Assembly (NCBI RefSeq): GCF_963678635.1
Contig: NC_087064.1
Coordinates: 24,296,539-24,360,538, forward strand
Source: Symsagittifera roscoffensis
Lineage: Eukaryota > Xenacoelomorpha > Acoela > Convolutidae
Length of the DNA: 64,000 bases
Direction: 5' to 3'
In this document: positions 32,769 through 41,921 of the stretch, piece after piece
Position numbering within the stretch: the stretch's first letter is position 1
Layout of the letters: each line of letters starts with the position of its first letter
Translations under genes and position numbers: made by a program
Notes under the pieces: generated by a model
Databases searched by the model: none
Told to the model about the DNA's origin: nothing
What the model saw: only the letters and a program-made list of their open reading frames with translations

Positions 32769-33210
32769 TTTTTCGTTTAATGACTGTTAATATATAACTA
32801 TCGATGTGTCTAATTGGTTGATTCCAATTATACAAGTGTACTGGTTTGTGTTTGTATTGCTTTTTTGTTCTTCTTTTTGATCTTTTTGATGAATTTGAAG
32901 TTGTTTCTGAGTCGGAAAAATATAATTGATCGTGAATGGGACAATTTTTATCAATCGACTCTTTTAATTTATAAAGTTCATCTAAATTGCTGGCTTCTGA
33001 TTCTGAAAATGGGTTTCTTTTTTTTGAAAATCTTTTTCGTGTGATTTGTCTTTGTTTGTTTATTATTTTTCTTTTTATTGTTAGTCGTTTTGTTCTAATA
33101 TATCCAACTGTTTGTGTATGAGGTGTGATTACAAGATCGTATTTTTTGTTATCTATTTCACAGTTGTGTAGAACGATTGTTTGTTTATTTCTTAGATTTT
33201 TGAAAGACAT
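32743..33210 (-). CDS. ORF A, unrecognised basic 155-residue protein, first ORF of the large element
   Basis: ATG-initiated, first long frame after the leader. Two lysine/arginine clusters stand out: KRLTIKRKIINKQRQITRKR at about 41-60 with KKR following, and KRSKRRTKKQYKHK near 109-122, both like nuclear or RNA-binding signals, separated by an acidic patch (SESEASNLDE). Its stop lies within the start of ORF B. In position and charge it resembles accessory RNA-binding regulators of complex retroviruses, but there is no sequence similarity I can claim. Confidence 0.6.
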   Translation of the reverse strand: MSFKNLRNKQTIVLHNCEIDNKKYDLVITPHTQTVGYIRTKRLTIKRKIINKQRQITRKRFSKKRNPFSESEASNLDELYKLKESIDKNCPIHDQLYFSDSETTSNSSKRSKRRTKKQYKHKPVHLYNWNQPIRHIDSYILTVIKRKNEPQPHSK

Positions 33211-34459
33211 AAGGTTTAGGATGAGGGATGCAAAAAGTTGTTAGATGATTTATACTTTCTTAAACTGTTAGTCCTTACGATTTTTTTTGGTTAGCTTAAC
33301 CTGGGTCTATTTGTTCAGGGTTGGAGAGAAAAGTATACCGAAGAATGATTTTTTTTACTTTCTCGTGGCTAGTATAACCTAAGGTGTTAACTTACTTAAT
33401 CTTACTTAGGGGTAGTGATTGTGTTCAAGGGTTGGAGAATAGTAAATCGATCCACAAGGTTCAGGTATAATTAGAACGCGAGTAGTTCGTTAGATACTAT
33501 TTTAAACTTACTAAGTCTAAGATTTATCCTGGGTTTGGTAAGAGGAGGGTTCAAGTGAAGGATGAATAACCGAAGTTCTTCACTGTTTATCCTAATTTGA
33601 ATGGTTAGTTTTGTTGAAAAATTTCTATTAGTCTTGGGTTTTTTGGAAGGGTTGGATAGTGAATCGACGTTTGAGGTCGTTAGACACTTGCTAAGTGGGT
33701 GGGGGAGAACAAAATTGTTCTTTTTGATCCAAGGATAGGCCTTGATGATCAGGTTTTAAAATTAATGAAATAGAAAATTAATTAAGATCCAAGGATAAGC
33801 CTTGATGATCTGATTTTTAAATTTAAGTGAATTTAAGTTTAAAATGGTTTAAATTTATTAAAGAAAAATATTTAGTTTTTTAATGATATTAGTGAGCTTA
33901 GTATTGCTGTTATGTTTAGGTGATGAAGCTGGGACAACAGATGATTTTATGATTACTAACAATTTATTGTCATGCTACTAATTTTTATTTTGTATTTTCA
34001 ATAAATATTTTTCAAACATGTTTTATGTAAGACTGCAGAATTTAAGAAAACGATTTGAGATCTTTTTATCAATCGTTATTGTATATTAATAATTTTGCTT
34101 AGCGCCTGAAATGATTATGAAGATTGACTTCAAGATTTTATGTTTGCAAATGAAAATCTAAATTCATTGCTAATAAGATTCTAAATATAAAAGTTTGTGT
34201 TGGCTTTTGCCGTACTATCATATAACTATATGGTAAATTTCTACTTTGGCGTATGTCGTCTCTTGTTCGAGGTCTTCTTAAGATTCCGGGTAGTTCTGTT
34301 ATCGTTCGGAATATCGGCTCTGATCTATTGAGTCGTAGAGACATTTCGATTAAATTATCGTCGTATAACATTTTTTAAAATGTTTTGTCTAAGTTCTAAT
34401 CTATTTTTGGTTAAATCTAAGCTATTAAGGTCTTATTCGAGACTTATGGTCGCACCAGA
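33211..34459 (-). promoter_or_regulatory. 5' leader of the large element
   Basis: About 1.25 kb between the 5' LTR and the first ORF. It contains two copies of GATCCAAGGATAGGCCTTGA-like sequence 60 nt apart (33726-33760 and 33786-33821), and several recurring GGGTTGGA-type phrases around 33320, 33430 and 33650. These may be structured packaging or dimerisation signals. A 77-codon frame at 34138-34371 is unsupported. Confidence 0.5.
34440..34457 (-). other. Primer-binding site of the large element
   Basis: On the coding strand the LTR ends in CTAACTCA, followed by TC and then TGGTGCGACCATAAGT, which has the TGG start expected for complementarity to a tRNA 3' end (CCA). Its complement GGTCGCACCA resembles the tail of an arginine-type tRNA, but the exact primer is not decided here. 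Confidence 0.7.
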
Positions 34460-34869
34460 TGAGTTAGGTCCGATGTGGTTAACTCATAGAGTAATTTCGG
34501 ATAGGGTACACCGTCTGCTCGTCACGCTATCTTATTTTCGGCCGGATAGATTCGTGCAACTTCTTAGTCTAATACCGATCCTAATCTTACTCTTATACTT
34601 TCTAGTCTCAGGGTGTTTAACTAGTCTCTGCTAGGCTTAATAGATCTAGGGTATACTGGTTTTTTGCGGCTGCTGAAGTTCTCTTGGAGAGGCAACTAAT
34701 TTCTAAGTTAAATTCAAATCTCTCTGGTGCTGAAATTACAAGTAATTTCAGCACTTACAAATAAGTGGGTTGTTAGTTAGATGGATCATGATTGGTTAAT
34801 ATTAAATACTTTACAGTGGTAAAATATCTAATTTATCCAATCATAAAATATAGTTTAGATCAGGTTCCA
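34460..34869 (-). repeat. 5' LTR of the large element
   Basis: 410 bp, 15 bp longer than the other LTR because it holds a perfect inverted repeat, TGCTGAAATTAC-AA-GTAATTTCAGCA, at about 34729-34754 where the 3' LTR has a short direct duplication. Otherwise the two LTRs differ at about two positions. The coding-strand start is TGGAACC and the end CTAACTCA. Confidence 0.93.
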
Positions 34870-34873
34870 CTAT
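34870..34873. repeat. Right target-site duplication (CTAT)
   Basis: Matches the CTAT immediately outside the left LTR. Confidence 0.85.
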
Positions 34874-36569
34874 TCCATGTTAAGCAATTCCCCCCCTGTT
34901 TGTTTTCTCCAGTTTAGTTGTGGGGTATTAAGGGTGTGTTTATGTACAAACGGGGAGGTTGTCTGGTGGAATTGTGTGTACTGGGCGTTGGAATGGAATT
35001 TGGTTGAGAGGGGGGGGTGGAAGGGGGATGGGGCTTGAAAGTTGGGTGTACACGTGTATGAACATGTTCGCTCGGGTTTTAGTTTTGCAGAACGCGCTGC
35101 AAAAAGTAGAGTAATTATATCGTATTTGCTAAATAACCAATTTTTGTGGATTTTTTTCACAATGAAAACTACTATATTCTATTAATTGAATTATAATCGA
35201 TGATAAGGAAATATATTAAGTGCCGTGCGCAGAAGTTTTTCTAATTGGGAGCGGTTTTTCGGAAAATTTTGAAAATTTTGTCCACCTTTTTTATGTATGT
35301 CGACAAATTTGATGTTCCGAGCTCCAAAATACCACGAAAACCATAGTTTAAAAAAATTTGTGCGCCGCAGGTAAGTTTTTATAAAACAGGCAAAAAGAGA
35401 GTTTTTAGGCACTTCTTGGACAATTTCGACCAAAAAATTGCGTTTTTCCCCAAAAATTAGTTCTCTTGGCACCAGATGCATCTTTAGAGGTTGCTCAGCC
35501 GAAAATTGATATCGTAACGTTATATCAAATTTTTTCGAAAAGCCGCTCCTTTGGAAAAAACATTGGCAACCAGAATTGAATGGTGGGCTCCGTTATAATA
35601 TCACTTCGTTGTCTTTTTGAACATTTTTCAAAAATCATATTTCAATTACCATCATATCCAACACTCCACAAAAATTTGATAATTGATGCTAGTTTTATAG
35701 GTTGTCTCTACAAAATACTACAACCATCGAATATAATTAATTAAACACAGTCAAAACAGTTTCCTCTCAGCCCACTCGCTTACATCAATCAAACCTCACA
35801 AGTAGTAATAACAGTCACTGATTCAAGTTCAATGTCTATTTGCTCTCGAGAGTTGGTTTCAAAAACACAGACCACTCATAAGACGATAACCCTCAAAAAT
35901 GTCTCATTCAGTTAGGTTATTAATTGCACAATTGAACAATCGCCAATAACTAGCGCCAAGAAGATGATTCATCCTCAATCTCTACTCAAAGACAAAGCGT
36001 TTGTACTTCTGAGTTGCGGCAATGGCGTACATAGCTCTCGGTCTCACTTCGTCTCAAGGAACGCATCGGTAATCCTCTACGTGATATTAAATCACTTCTG
36101 ACAAAACTCAATCCCTTCCGCCTATTGAACAACCTGACCTAATTGCATCTTTTGCAGTATTTAACGACAATGTTTGGCACATTTGCTCGATTAGATTGCG
36201 AAAAGGATATTTATTCCATTACAAATCAACATTGGTTCTATCTAAAATACCAAACCGTGTTCTTTTAGCTTGGCTCTGCCGAGCTATTAGAATCTCCTTA
36301 TGCCAGCCATGTCTGGTTGATTTACACAATTTTTTCCAAAACTAATCTATTTTTTGTATGAAGTTTACACAACACAAAAAATGATAGAAATCCTGCGATT
36401 AGAGTTTGAGCAGGTGTGCAGCATCAAATACGTCAGTTTACACTTCTACTACCTTTCAAACAAGAAACACTTCCAGTGCAGCGGGGTTTCAATGAGAATC
36501 AAAACACAAGTTTTCAGCTGCTCATACCTAGGAAATTCTCATATTCAATATTTGGTCTTCCAATGAATC
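34874..36569. other. Non-coding stretch with a G-rich tract
   Basis: No gene is supported. At 35010-35033 the plus strand has G-runs of 8, 2, 5 and 4 in close succession, a plausible G-quadruplex. The rest is unremarkable AT-rich DNA; the last few hundred bases may belong to the decayed BEL element that becomes recognisable at 36.6 kb. Confidence 0.4.
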
Positions 36570-37592
36570 TTGCAGTGCACTAAAAGTTGTGATCAAGTTG
36601 AGGAACTGGAGTTTCCTGCGCGCAACCACGATGTTCAAAAGCTTCAATTATGCTTCAATTGTTTCGGCAGCCATATTTTAAGGGGTTGCAACCTGGAGTT
36701 CAGCTGCAGAGGGTGCAAGATGAAACATCATAAACTTCTGTATTCTGCATGATAACAATTACACATGGTTGAACAGGAGAAACACAGCTTCACTCTTCGC
36801 TCTTATTTCTGGAAAAGGGCAGGTAGCGAACAGTCGAAAATTTCCGATTCTGGCCGAGCTGTCGAAAATTGACTTGCTTTTGGCATATCTTGATAATGAT
36901 TGTCGCCAATAGCTTATCTAATTTCTCCTGCCTTAGACTTAGGTCTCAAATGGACAATTTAGAAATGATGTCTCTCAGTGGCTATCAAACAACCAAAGAA
37001 ATCACGAGCTCTCATAGATTTTTTATCATTATTCGATCAAAAGTGCGCTTAATCAGTACTACAGGTTGGTTTTTTGCTCATTATCCAATCATTTTGAGCG
37101 GGCTAAATGTTTTGTGAATTTTCTTCTAGTTTTGTACACACTACTAATTCTCAGAGAGGAAGAGAACATATATCAAGTCTTAACTCACAGTGCTACTGGA
37201 TACTTCGATCTAGAGCTGCTGTTCAGCAAACTGAGCGATAGTGTTAGCCAAGATGTCAGATCTTCTAGAAGGTCACTTGCCAACTGAAAACCATTTTCCC
37301 TTTATGACGACAGGGATTGATTTTATCGGTCCCTCCAGGTAACTTGTAACCAGAAGCGTGAGTCTCGAAGTGTTATAGTTTTTACTTCCTTCGTCGTTAG
37401 AGCCGTTCCCTATGAGCTCGCAACTGATATCTCAGATTTGAATGTTTTATAAGGCATTTGAGAACTTGTTCTCAAATAGGAAAGACTCAATAAATTAGAA
37501 TAATAGATTGGAAGTTAAAACCACGTGCGACATCGCGTTTGGTGGTAGCTGAGAAATCTTGGTTCAGATATTTAAGTTTTTTCTGTTCAAGC
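36570..37592 (+). pseudogene. Older decayed BEL/Pao element, left part (zinc knuckle and integrase)
   Basis: Plus-strand translation at about 36640-36740 gives LCFNCFGSHILRGC and CRGCKMKHH, the double zinc-knuckle of BEL/Pao Gag-Pro. At about 37290-37345 LPTENHFPFMTTGIDFIGPS matches the linker and first Asp of BEL integrase. About 0.5 kb separates the two, so protease, reverse transcriptase and RNase H are deleted. The frame is broken repeatedly. The integrase is then cut by the minus-strand BEL insertion and resumes at 44655. Confidence 0.7.
37562..37592. repeat. 31-bp direct repeat, left copy
   Basis: A 31-bp sequence starting GTTCAGATATTTAAG, identical to 44655-44685. It lies just outside the terminal repeat of the inserted BEL copy on this side and on the other, so it looks like a target duplication, though far longer than the 4-6 bp normal for BEL/Pao. 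Confidence 0.8.
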
Positions 37593-37718
37593 ATATCTTG
37601 AAAGTCACTTTGTTGAAGTCAAATTTATTACTCATTAGTTCGGAACAAATCATGCTATTATTAAAAGATTTTACCGCATTTTTCTTTACTTCATGTGAGA
37701 TAATTCATGTCATGAATA
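37592..37718 (-). repeat. 127-bp terminal repeat, 3' side of the BEL copy
   Basis: Starts CATATCTTGAAAGTCACTTT and ends TCATGTCATGAATA on the plus strand. It differs by one base from the copy at 44528-44654 (TTTACTT against TTTAATT). It occupies the LTR position about 100 nt after the integrase stop, but it is short for a BEL LTR and lacks TG...CA ends. Confidence 0.75.
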
Positions 37719-37814
37719 TCCTCGGGGGAGGGAGATCTTATTTGGAACCGAAGGGGAAGGAGTTGAGCCAAGTTTTTTTTTTGTTGTTGTTGTTGTAAAA
37801 CAATTAAAGTGGTC

Positions 37815-39182
37815 TTAAATCTTCTTTTTTGGGGTTACGAGGGCAAGTTTCACCGCTGGTCTCGTTAAAGTACCTAGGGCTGTTTTCAGTTTACACGAGC
37901 GCGCGATGCCATCCGAGCCGGTAAAAATTTCTAACACTCGACCCAGTGGCCAGAAGCCTCGTGGTGTAAAGTCTTCAAGTATCCACACGAGGTCATCTTT
38001 TTCGAGTGGTTCCTCGGGTTGCGTCCATTTAATCCTTCTGATGAGAGTCGTAGCGTACTCTTTAAGTAGACGCCTCCAGAAGCTGTCAAGTCTATCTTTT
38101 GCTCGCTTCCAGGACTTGTTGGACAGTTTATTGGTAGATGCTTCGTAGAAGGCTGCTGCTGGAGCGTAGACGAATGGACGACCCATTAAGAAGTGGTTGG
38201 GTGTCAGTGGAAGGTCGTCGTCAAGGTCCCTACTGACATGAGTTAGCGGACGTGAGTTGAGGATTGCCTCGGTCTCGGCTACGATAGTAGCAAACAGATC
38301 TCTTGATAGTCGATCAGAACCGAGATTTAGTAAGAATGCTCGTTTTATCAATGAGACGAGTCGCTCCCACACGCCGCCAAAATGGGGGGCAGCCGGAGGA
38401 TTTAAGCGTCCTTCAACATTGTGGATTTGTAGCGTTTCAGTTAGGGTGGTTTCGTTGAAGTTGATTGGTTCTGAGCGTAGTTGTTTACGCGCGCCGACGA
38501 AGTAAGTAGCGTTGTCAGAGATTAAAAGCTTAGGTGTGCCTCTCCTAGCAATGAAACGTCTAATTGCCGTTATACAGTTGTTCGTAGTAAGGTTGTCTGT
38601 CGATTCCAGGTGAACCGCGCAAGTAGAGAGGCATGTGAAGAGGCAAATATAGCTTTTTTCAGTTGTATCCTTTGTTGCTATGTAGAATGGCCCGATATAG
38701 TCAATTCCTGTGTTTTTGAATGGAAATGCGTCGTCAGACGGATCGTCGAAACGAGTTGGCGGCAAGTCGGCCATGAATGGATGTAGCCCTTTGCCTTGGA
38801 ATCTTCTGCAGAGAAAGCAGTTATGTCTTATCTGTCTGAGTGTTTTTCGGAGCCCAATGATGACAAAACTTTGTTGCAGGTAGTTGCGAATGTACTCAGT
38901 GCCGTGGTGCATGCAGCGGTGATGAGCGCTCTCGATCATCATGCGCACAATTGGCTCCTTTGCATTAAGAATTATTGGATACTTTGTTGCGTCCGGTAAA
39001 GGTGAGTTTTGTAGTCGACCTCGCGCGCGAATAACACCGTTGTCGAGAAAAGGTGACAGCTGTTGCAGTTTGTCTTTGTTTTCAACTTGTTGCTTGGTTC
39101 GTAGTTGATTGTAGGTGTCACCAAAGGTTTCTTGCTGGGACTGTTGATAAAGGAGGAGCTTAGCTTTTTCTAGGTCTTTCAT
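37815..39182 (-). CDS. pol: BEL/Pao integrase with DUF5641-like C terminus
   Basis: 455 residues. Zinc-binding H-H-C-C region (HHRCMHHGTEY ... CFLCRRFQ) at about 87-126, then the DDE core: Asp in GIDYIGPF, Asp in LLISDNATYFVG, Glu in FGGVWERLVSLIKRAF. The C terminus has KDDLVWILEDFTPRGFWPLG, the DUF5641-type domain found at the end of BEL/Pao integrases. The frame differs from the RT frame upstream, with a stop and frame change near 39190, so it is not an independent gene; the ATG at its start is internal to the pol polyprotein. The stop is followed by a (GTT)n/A-rich 3' segment. Confidence 0.9.
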   Translation of the reverse strand: MKDLEKAKLLLYQQSQQETFGDTYNQLRTKQQVENKDKLQQLSPFLDNGVIRARGRLQNSPLPDATKYPIILNAKEPIVRMMIESAHHRCMHHGTEYIRNYLQQSFVIIGLRKTLRQIRHNCFLCRRFQGKGLHPFMADLPPTRFDDPSDDAFPFKNTGIDYIGPFYIATKDTTEKSYICLFTCLSTCAVHLESTDNLTTNNCITAIRRFIARRGTPKLLISDNATYFVGARKQLRSEPINFNETTLTETLQIHNVEGRLNPPAAPHFGGVWERLVSLIKRAFLLNLGSDRLSRDLFATIVAETEAILNSRPLTHVSRDLDDDLPLTPNHFLMGRPFVYAPAAAFYEASTNKLSNKSWKRAKDRLDSFWRRLLKEYATTLIRRIKWTQPEEPLEKDDLVWILEDFTPRGFWPLGRVLEIFTGSDGIARSCKLKTALGTLTRPAVKLALVTPKKKI

Positions 39183-39193
39183 AGTGTTAGACG

Positions 39194-40663
39194 TTAACCG
39201 TTTCCCTTAAGTGTATCGACAAAAACTATAACCCTAGCTGTGACCCGAACTAATCGAAACCAATCTGAAAACCTGGAAGAATCAATTAAGGGTGTAGTTG
39301 AGGGGCTAACCGTTGTAGCATTACTTTGTTCCATTATTTCGTTGGTCCCCCAAATAGGCTCATTGTTGAGTAGAAATTGTGGTGCATCCAACCAGAGCTT
39401 TGCTACGTCTTTAAGTTCAATTCCCCATGTAGCACTGTCTGCTGGGTTGAGTCTACCAGGGATGTGTTTCCATTGTTCGGTTTTGCATAAAGTAAGTATT
39501 TCACCAACTCTGTTTGCGCAGTAAGTTTTCAGTTTACCAGGTGAAGCGATCCAGGACAAAACAGTAGTGCTATCCGTCCAAAAGTGAGTGGAGTGGGGCT
39601 TTAACCGCATTTCATCAGTAGCGAACTTGCATAGCCGAGCACCCATAAGGGCGGCTTGTAGTTCCAGTTTAGGAATGCTCTCTTGGTTCAGTGGTGCTAC
39701 CTTTGTTCTGCCAATCAAGAAAGTAGCGTGTATGCCAGAGCTACAAGCAGTTCGGAAGTATATGCACGTAGCCATTGCGTCTTGCGACGCGTCGCAGAAA
39801 ACATGAAGCTGTATATCACTAGGTGACAGCTGTGGACCAAGTAAGCGCGGCAGTCTAACAGGGGGTACTTGTTTGCATTGGTCAACCCATTTGTCAATTA
39901 TCGGAACAAAGTCACTGGGCACGGTTTCATCCCAAGAGATACCAGACTTCCACAAGTTTTGCAGAAGAATTTTGAGTTTTATGACAAACGGCGCTAGGAT
40001 GCCTAAGGGGTCGAAAACCCTTGCTACTGTAGAAAGAACTGTTCGGAGTGTAGATGATGTAGTATTATTTAGCTTGGTTGTTGGTTGCACGAATATCGTC
40101 TCGTCAGTTGTGTCCCATTTGACACCCAGAACACGATGCACTGTAGCATTAGTAGAAACTTCGCCTCCATCAATGGAGTAGATCGCGTCATTAGTGTTAG
40201 ATACAAACTTAGTTAGGTTGAATCCCCCCTGTCTTAGGGAGGATTTTAGTTGCGTAGTAGAGTCATTAGCCTCGTGTGTCGTGTTGAACGAGTGAACAAA
40301 GTCGTCCAAGTAAAATTTTTTGTGAAGCAGTTGAGCAATAATGGGTTTGGTTACGCAGTAATCGGCATCTGTTTGATGAAGCGCAAAGATGGCAATGGAT
40401 GGTGAGCACTTTGCACCAAAGATAAGTCGCGTGTATTGGTATTGTTTGATACCATTTTTAGTAGGCCAAAGGAAGCGAAGCGCATTTTGATTTTCATCTT
40501 TAATACCTATTTGCATAAACATACCTTCAATATCCGCCGATACAGCCACAGGTTTTTCCCGGAATCGTAGTAGAAGTCCAAACATGTTGTTCAGGAGGTC
40601 AGGTCCAGTTTCGAGGCAAGAGTTCAGCGAGACGCCCTTGTAGGTTGAGGCAGCGTTGGCCAC
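39194..40663 (-). CDS. pol: BEL/Pao reverse transcriptase and RNase H
   Basis: 489 residues. Reverse transcriptase motifs: VSADIEGMFMQI (first Asp), FGAKCSPSIAIFAL, and FYLDDFVHSF with the YxDD catalytic pair. RNase H has FCDASQDAM, the Glu in IPKLELQAALM, FWTDSTTVLSWI and a final NPADSATWG. It follows the protease frame without a phase change but after a TGA at 40664-40666, so the polyprotein is interrupted at the N-terminal edge of the reverse transcriptase. Confidence 0.92.
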   Translation of the reverse strand: MANAASTYKGVSLNSCLETGPDLLNNMFGLLLRFREKPVAVSADIEGMFMQIGIKDENQNALRFLWPTKNGIKQYQYTRLIFGAKCSPSIAIFALHQTDADYCVTKPIIAQLLHKKFYLDDFVHSFNTTHEANDSTTQLKSSLRQGGFNLTKFVSNTNDAIYSIDGGEVSTNATVHRVLGVKWDTTDETIFVQPTTKLNNTTSSTLRTVLSTVARVFDPLGILAPFVIKLKILLQNLWKSGISWDETVPSDFVPIIDKWVDQCKQVPPVRLPRLLGPQLSPSDIQLHVFCDASQDAMATCIYFRTACSSGIHATFLIGRTKVAPLNQESIPKLELQAALMGARLCKFATDEMRLKPHSTHFWTDSTTVLSWIASPGKLKTYCANRVGEILTLCKTEQWKHIPGRLNPADSATWGIELKDVAKLWLDAPQFLLNNEPIWGTNEIMEQSNATTVSPSTTPLIDSSRFSDWFRLVRVTARVIVFVDTLKGNG

Positions 40664-41896
40664 TCAGCGTACCTTTCCGGGCTTGTTTGGATTAGTTACA
40701 GGGTGATGAGGGAGGTACCAAAGTAATTCAGGTTGTGGGTATTGGAAAGTAACGGGCTTGACGTAGTTATTTTCCAGGTCGGTACTAAGCGATTTCTCAT
40801 AGAATTGCATGGTTTCAGGGTCTTTTCTGAGCCGTTTTTGTAGCGATAGCAGTTGAGCTTTAGCTACCGAATAATTGTTTGGCAATTTTATTTCGTTTTT
40901 CCAGAGTAGATTTATTTTGTAGCGATCTCCATCGTGCTCAATACTTTTTTCCATAAATCTTAGTTGTCGTTTGCTTTTATCAGAGTATGTAGCTTTGTTA
41001 TCTTCCTGGATGCCTGATCCTTCTGATTTCCAGAAATTTTCAACTAATTCAGTCAGATTAGCGTCTTCTTGATCATTTAAGTCAATGAAGTTAGTTGAGT
41101 GTGAATTTGATCGGGAACTATTAGATTTCTGGTTGAGTGGGCCAGTGATCGTCCAACCTAGTAGGTTTTTTACAGCGTAGGGGGTGCCTGTAGGACCTTT
41201 TCTGATATCGCGCTCCGCAATATTCCAGAAAGCATCTACGCCAAGCAAAATTTGAACTGTGTTGTCTCCTAGTTCAGGAAAGTTGACATGTCGAAGGTGA
41301 TTGTAGAGTGAGCACGTTTTGTTAAGGTTGTTTGCGTCGATAGCGTCAAAACTCAGAGCTTCAATTGAATAGACTGATTGTAGGGTGAAAGTAGGTTTTG
41401 TAGCGTTATGAGGTCCGATACTAAGCCAGACTAGCGAGGAAGACACTTTGTCCTTACTGAAAGCACCTCGTACGCTAAGCTGTAGTTGTTGGCTTGGTTT
41501 GCACTGAAGTGTTTCAGCTGTTTTGCTGAAGATATATGAGCATCTGCTGCAGTTGTCGAGTATGGCGTAGCAATCTAGTTTGATGCCATTGTTAAACAGT
41601 GTTACCGGCATAAATTGTAACTGATTTCTGATGTTGTTCATATTTTGGATTGGATCCTCAGCTTGTTCCGAGGGCTTGGTTACTGTAGTGCCAAGCTGCA
41701 TGTTATTTGATTTTTGGTTGTGCGTTTGAAACGGTTTTTTGTCGATGTGTAGAAATGAATGGTGTTTCCCTCCGCAGTTGTTGATGAAACATCGCTTAGA
41801 CGATGTGCATTCACTAAATCTGTGTTGGCCTAAGCAGTTGAAGCACAGCTTATGTAGCTTCACCAGCTCTGCCCGTTGATCTACGGGAAGTTTCAA
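40664..41896 (-). CDS. BEL/Pao zinc knuckle and DUF1758 aspartic protease
   Basis: The frame opens upstream of the TTG at 41896. CFNCLGQHRFSEC plus CFINNCGGKHH is the tandem knuckle typical of BEL/Pao. About 80 residues later LDNCSRCSYIF is the protease active site of the DUF1758 type, and LLGWTITGP marks the end of that domain. The C-terminal third (RFMEKSIEHDGDRYKINLLW, then LLSLQKRLRKD) is the BEL linker leading to the reverse transcriptase. The frame differs from gag by a shift near 41925. Confidence 0.88.
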   Translation of the reverse strand: MKLPVDQRAELVKLHKLCFNCLGQHRFSECTSSKRCFINNCGGKHHSFLHIDKKPFQTHNQKSNNMQLGTTVTKPSEQAEDPIQNMNNIRNQLQFMPVTLFNNGIKLDCYAILDNCSRCSYIFSKTAETLQCKPSQQLQLSVRGAFSKDKVSSSLVWLSIGPHNATKPTFTLQSVYSIEALSFDAIDANNLNKTCSLYNHLRHVNFPELGDNTVQILLGVDAFWNIAERDIRKGPTGTPYAVKNLLGWTITGPLNQKSNSSRSNSHSTNFIDLNDQEDANLTELVENFWKSEGSGIQEDNKATYSDKSKRQLRFMEKSIEHDGDRYKINLLWKNEIKLPNNYSVAKAQLLSLQKRLRKDPETMQFYEKSLSTDLENNYVKPVTFQYPQPELLWYLPHHPVTNPNKPGKVR

Positions 41897-41921
41897 AACG
41901 TCCGGACATTTTCCAACTTGG

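Larger units (their letters stand above)
15959..34869 (-). mobile_element. Complete 18.9-kb Gypsy/Ty3-type, Env-bearing LTR element (endogenous-retrovirus-like)
   Basis: The element is bounded by LTRs of 395 and 410 bp beginning TGGAACC and ending CTAACTCA on the coding strand, with a CTAT target duplication. Gene order on the minus strand is leader, ORF A, ORF B, gag, pro, RT, RNase H-IN, two small hydrophobic ORFs, ORF X, env-like, ORF Y, ORF Z, small basic ORF, 3' region. Integrase after RNase H, the Ty3-like Gag and the DSGA protease place it in Gypsy/Ty3. At 18.9 kb it is far longer than common Gypsy elements (5-9 kb) because of the extra ORFs and long non-coding regions. The pol, env and Z frames carry in-frame stops and pol has a frameshift, so this copy looks defective. 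Confidence 0.93.

Noticed and set aside
34421-34460. A tRNA gene fragment next to the 5' LTR
   Set aside because: The GTCTTATTCGAGAC stretch can fold like a T-arm, but loop length and the acceptor do not fit a tRNA; it is explained as the primer-binding site and its flank.
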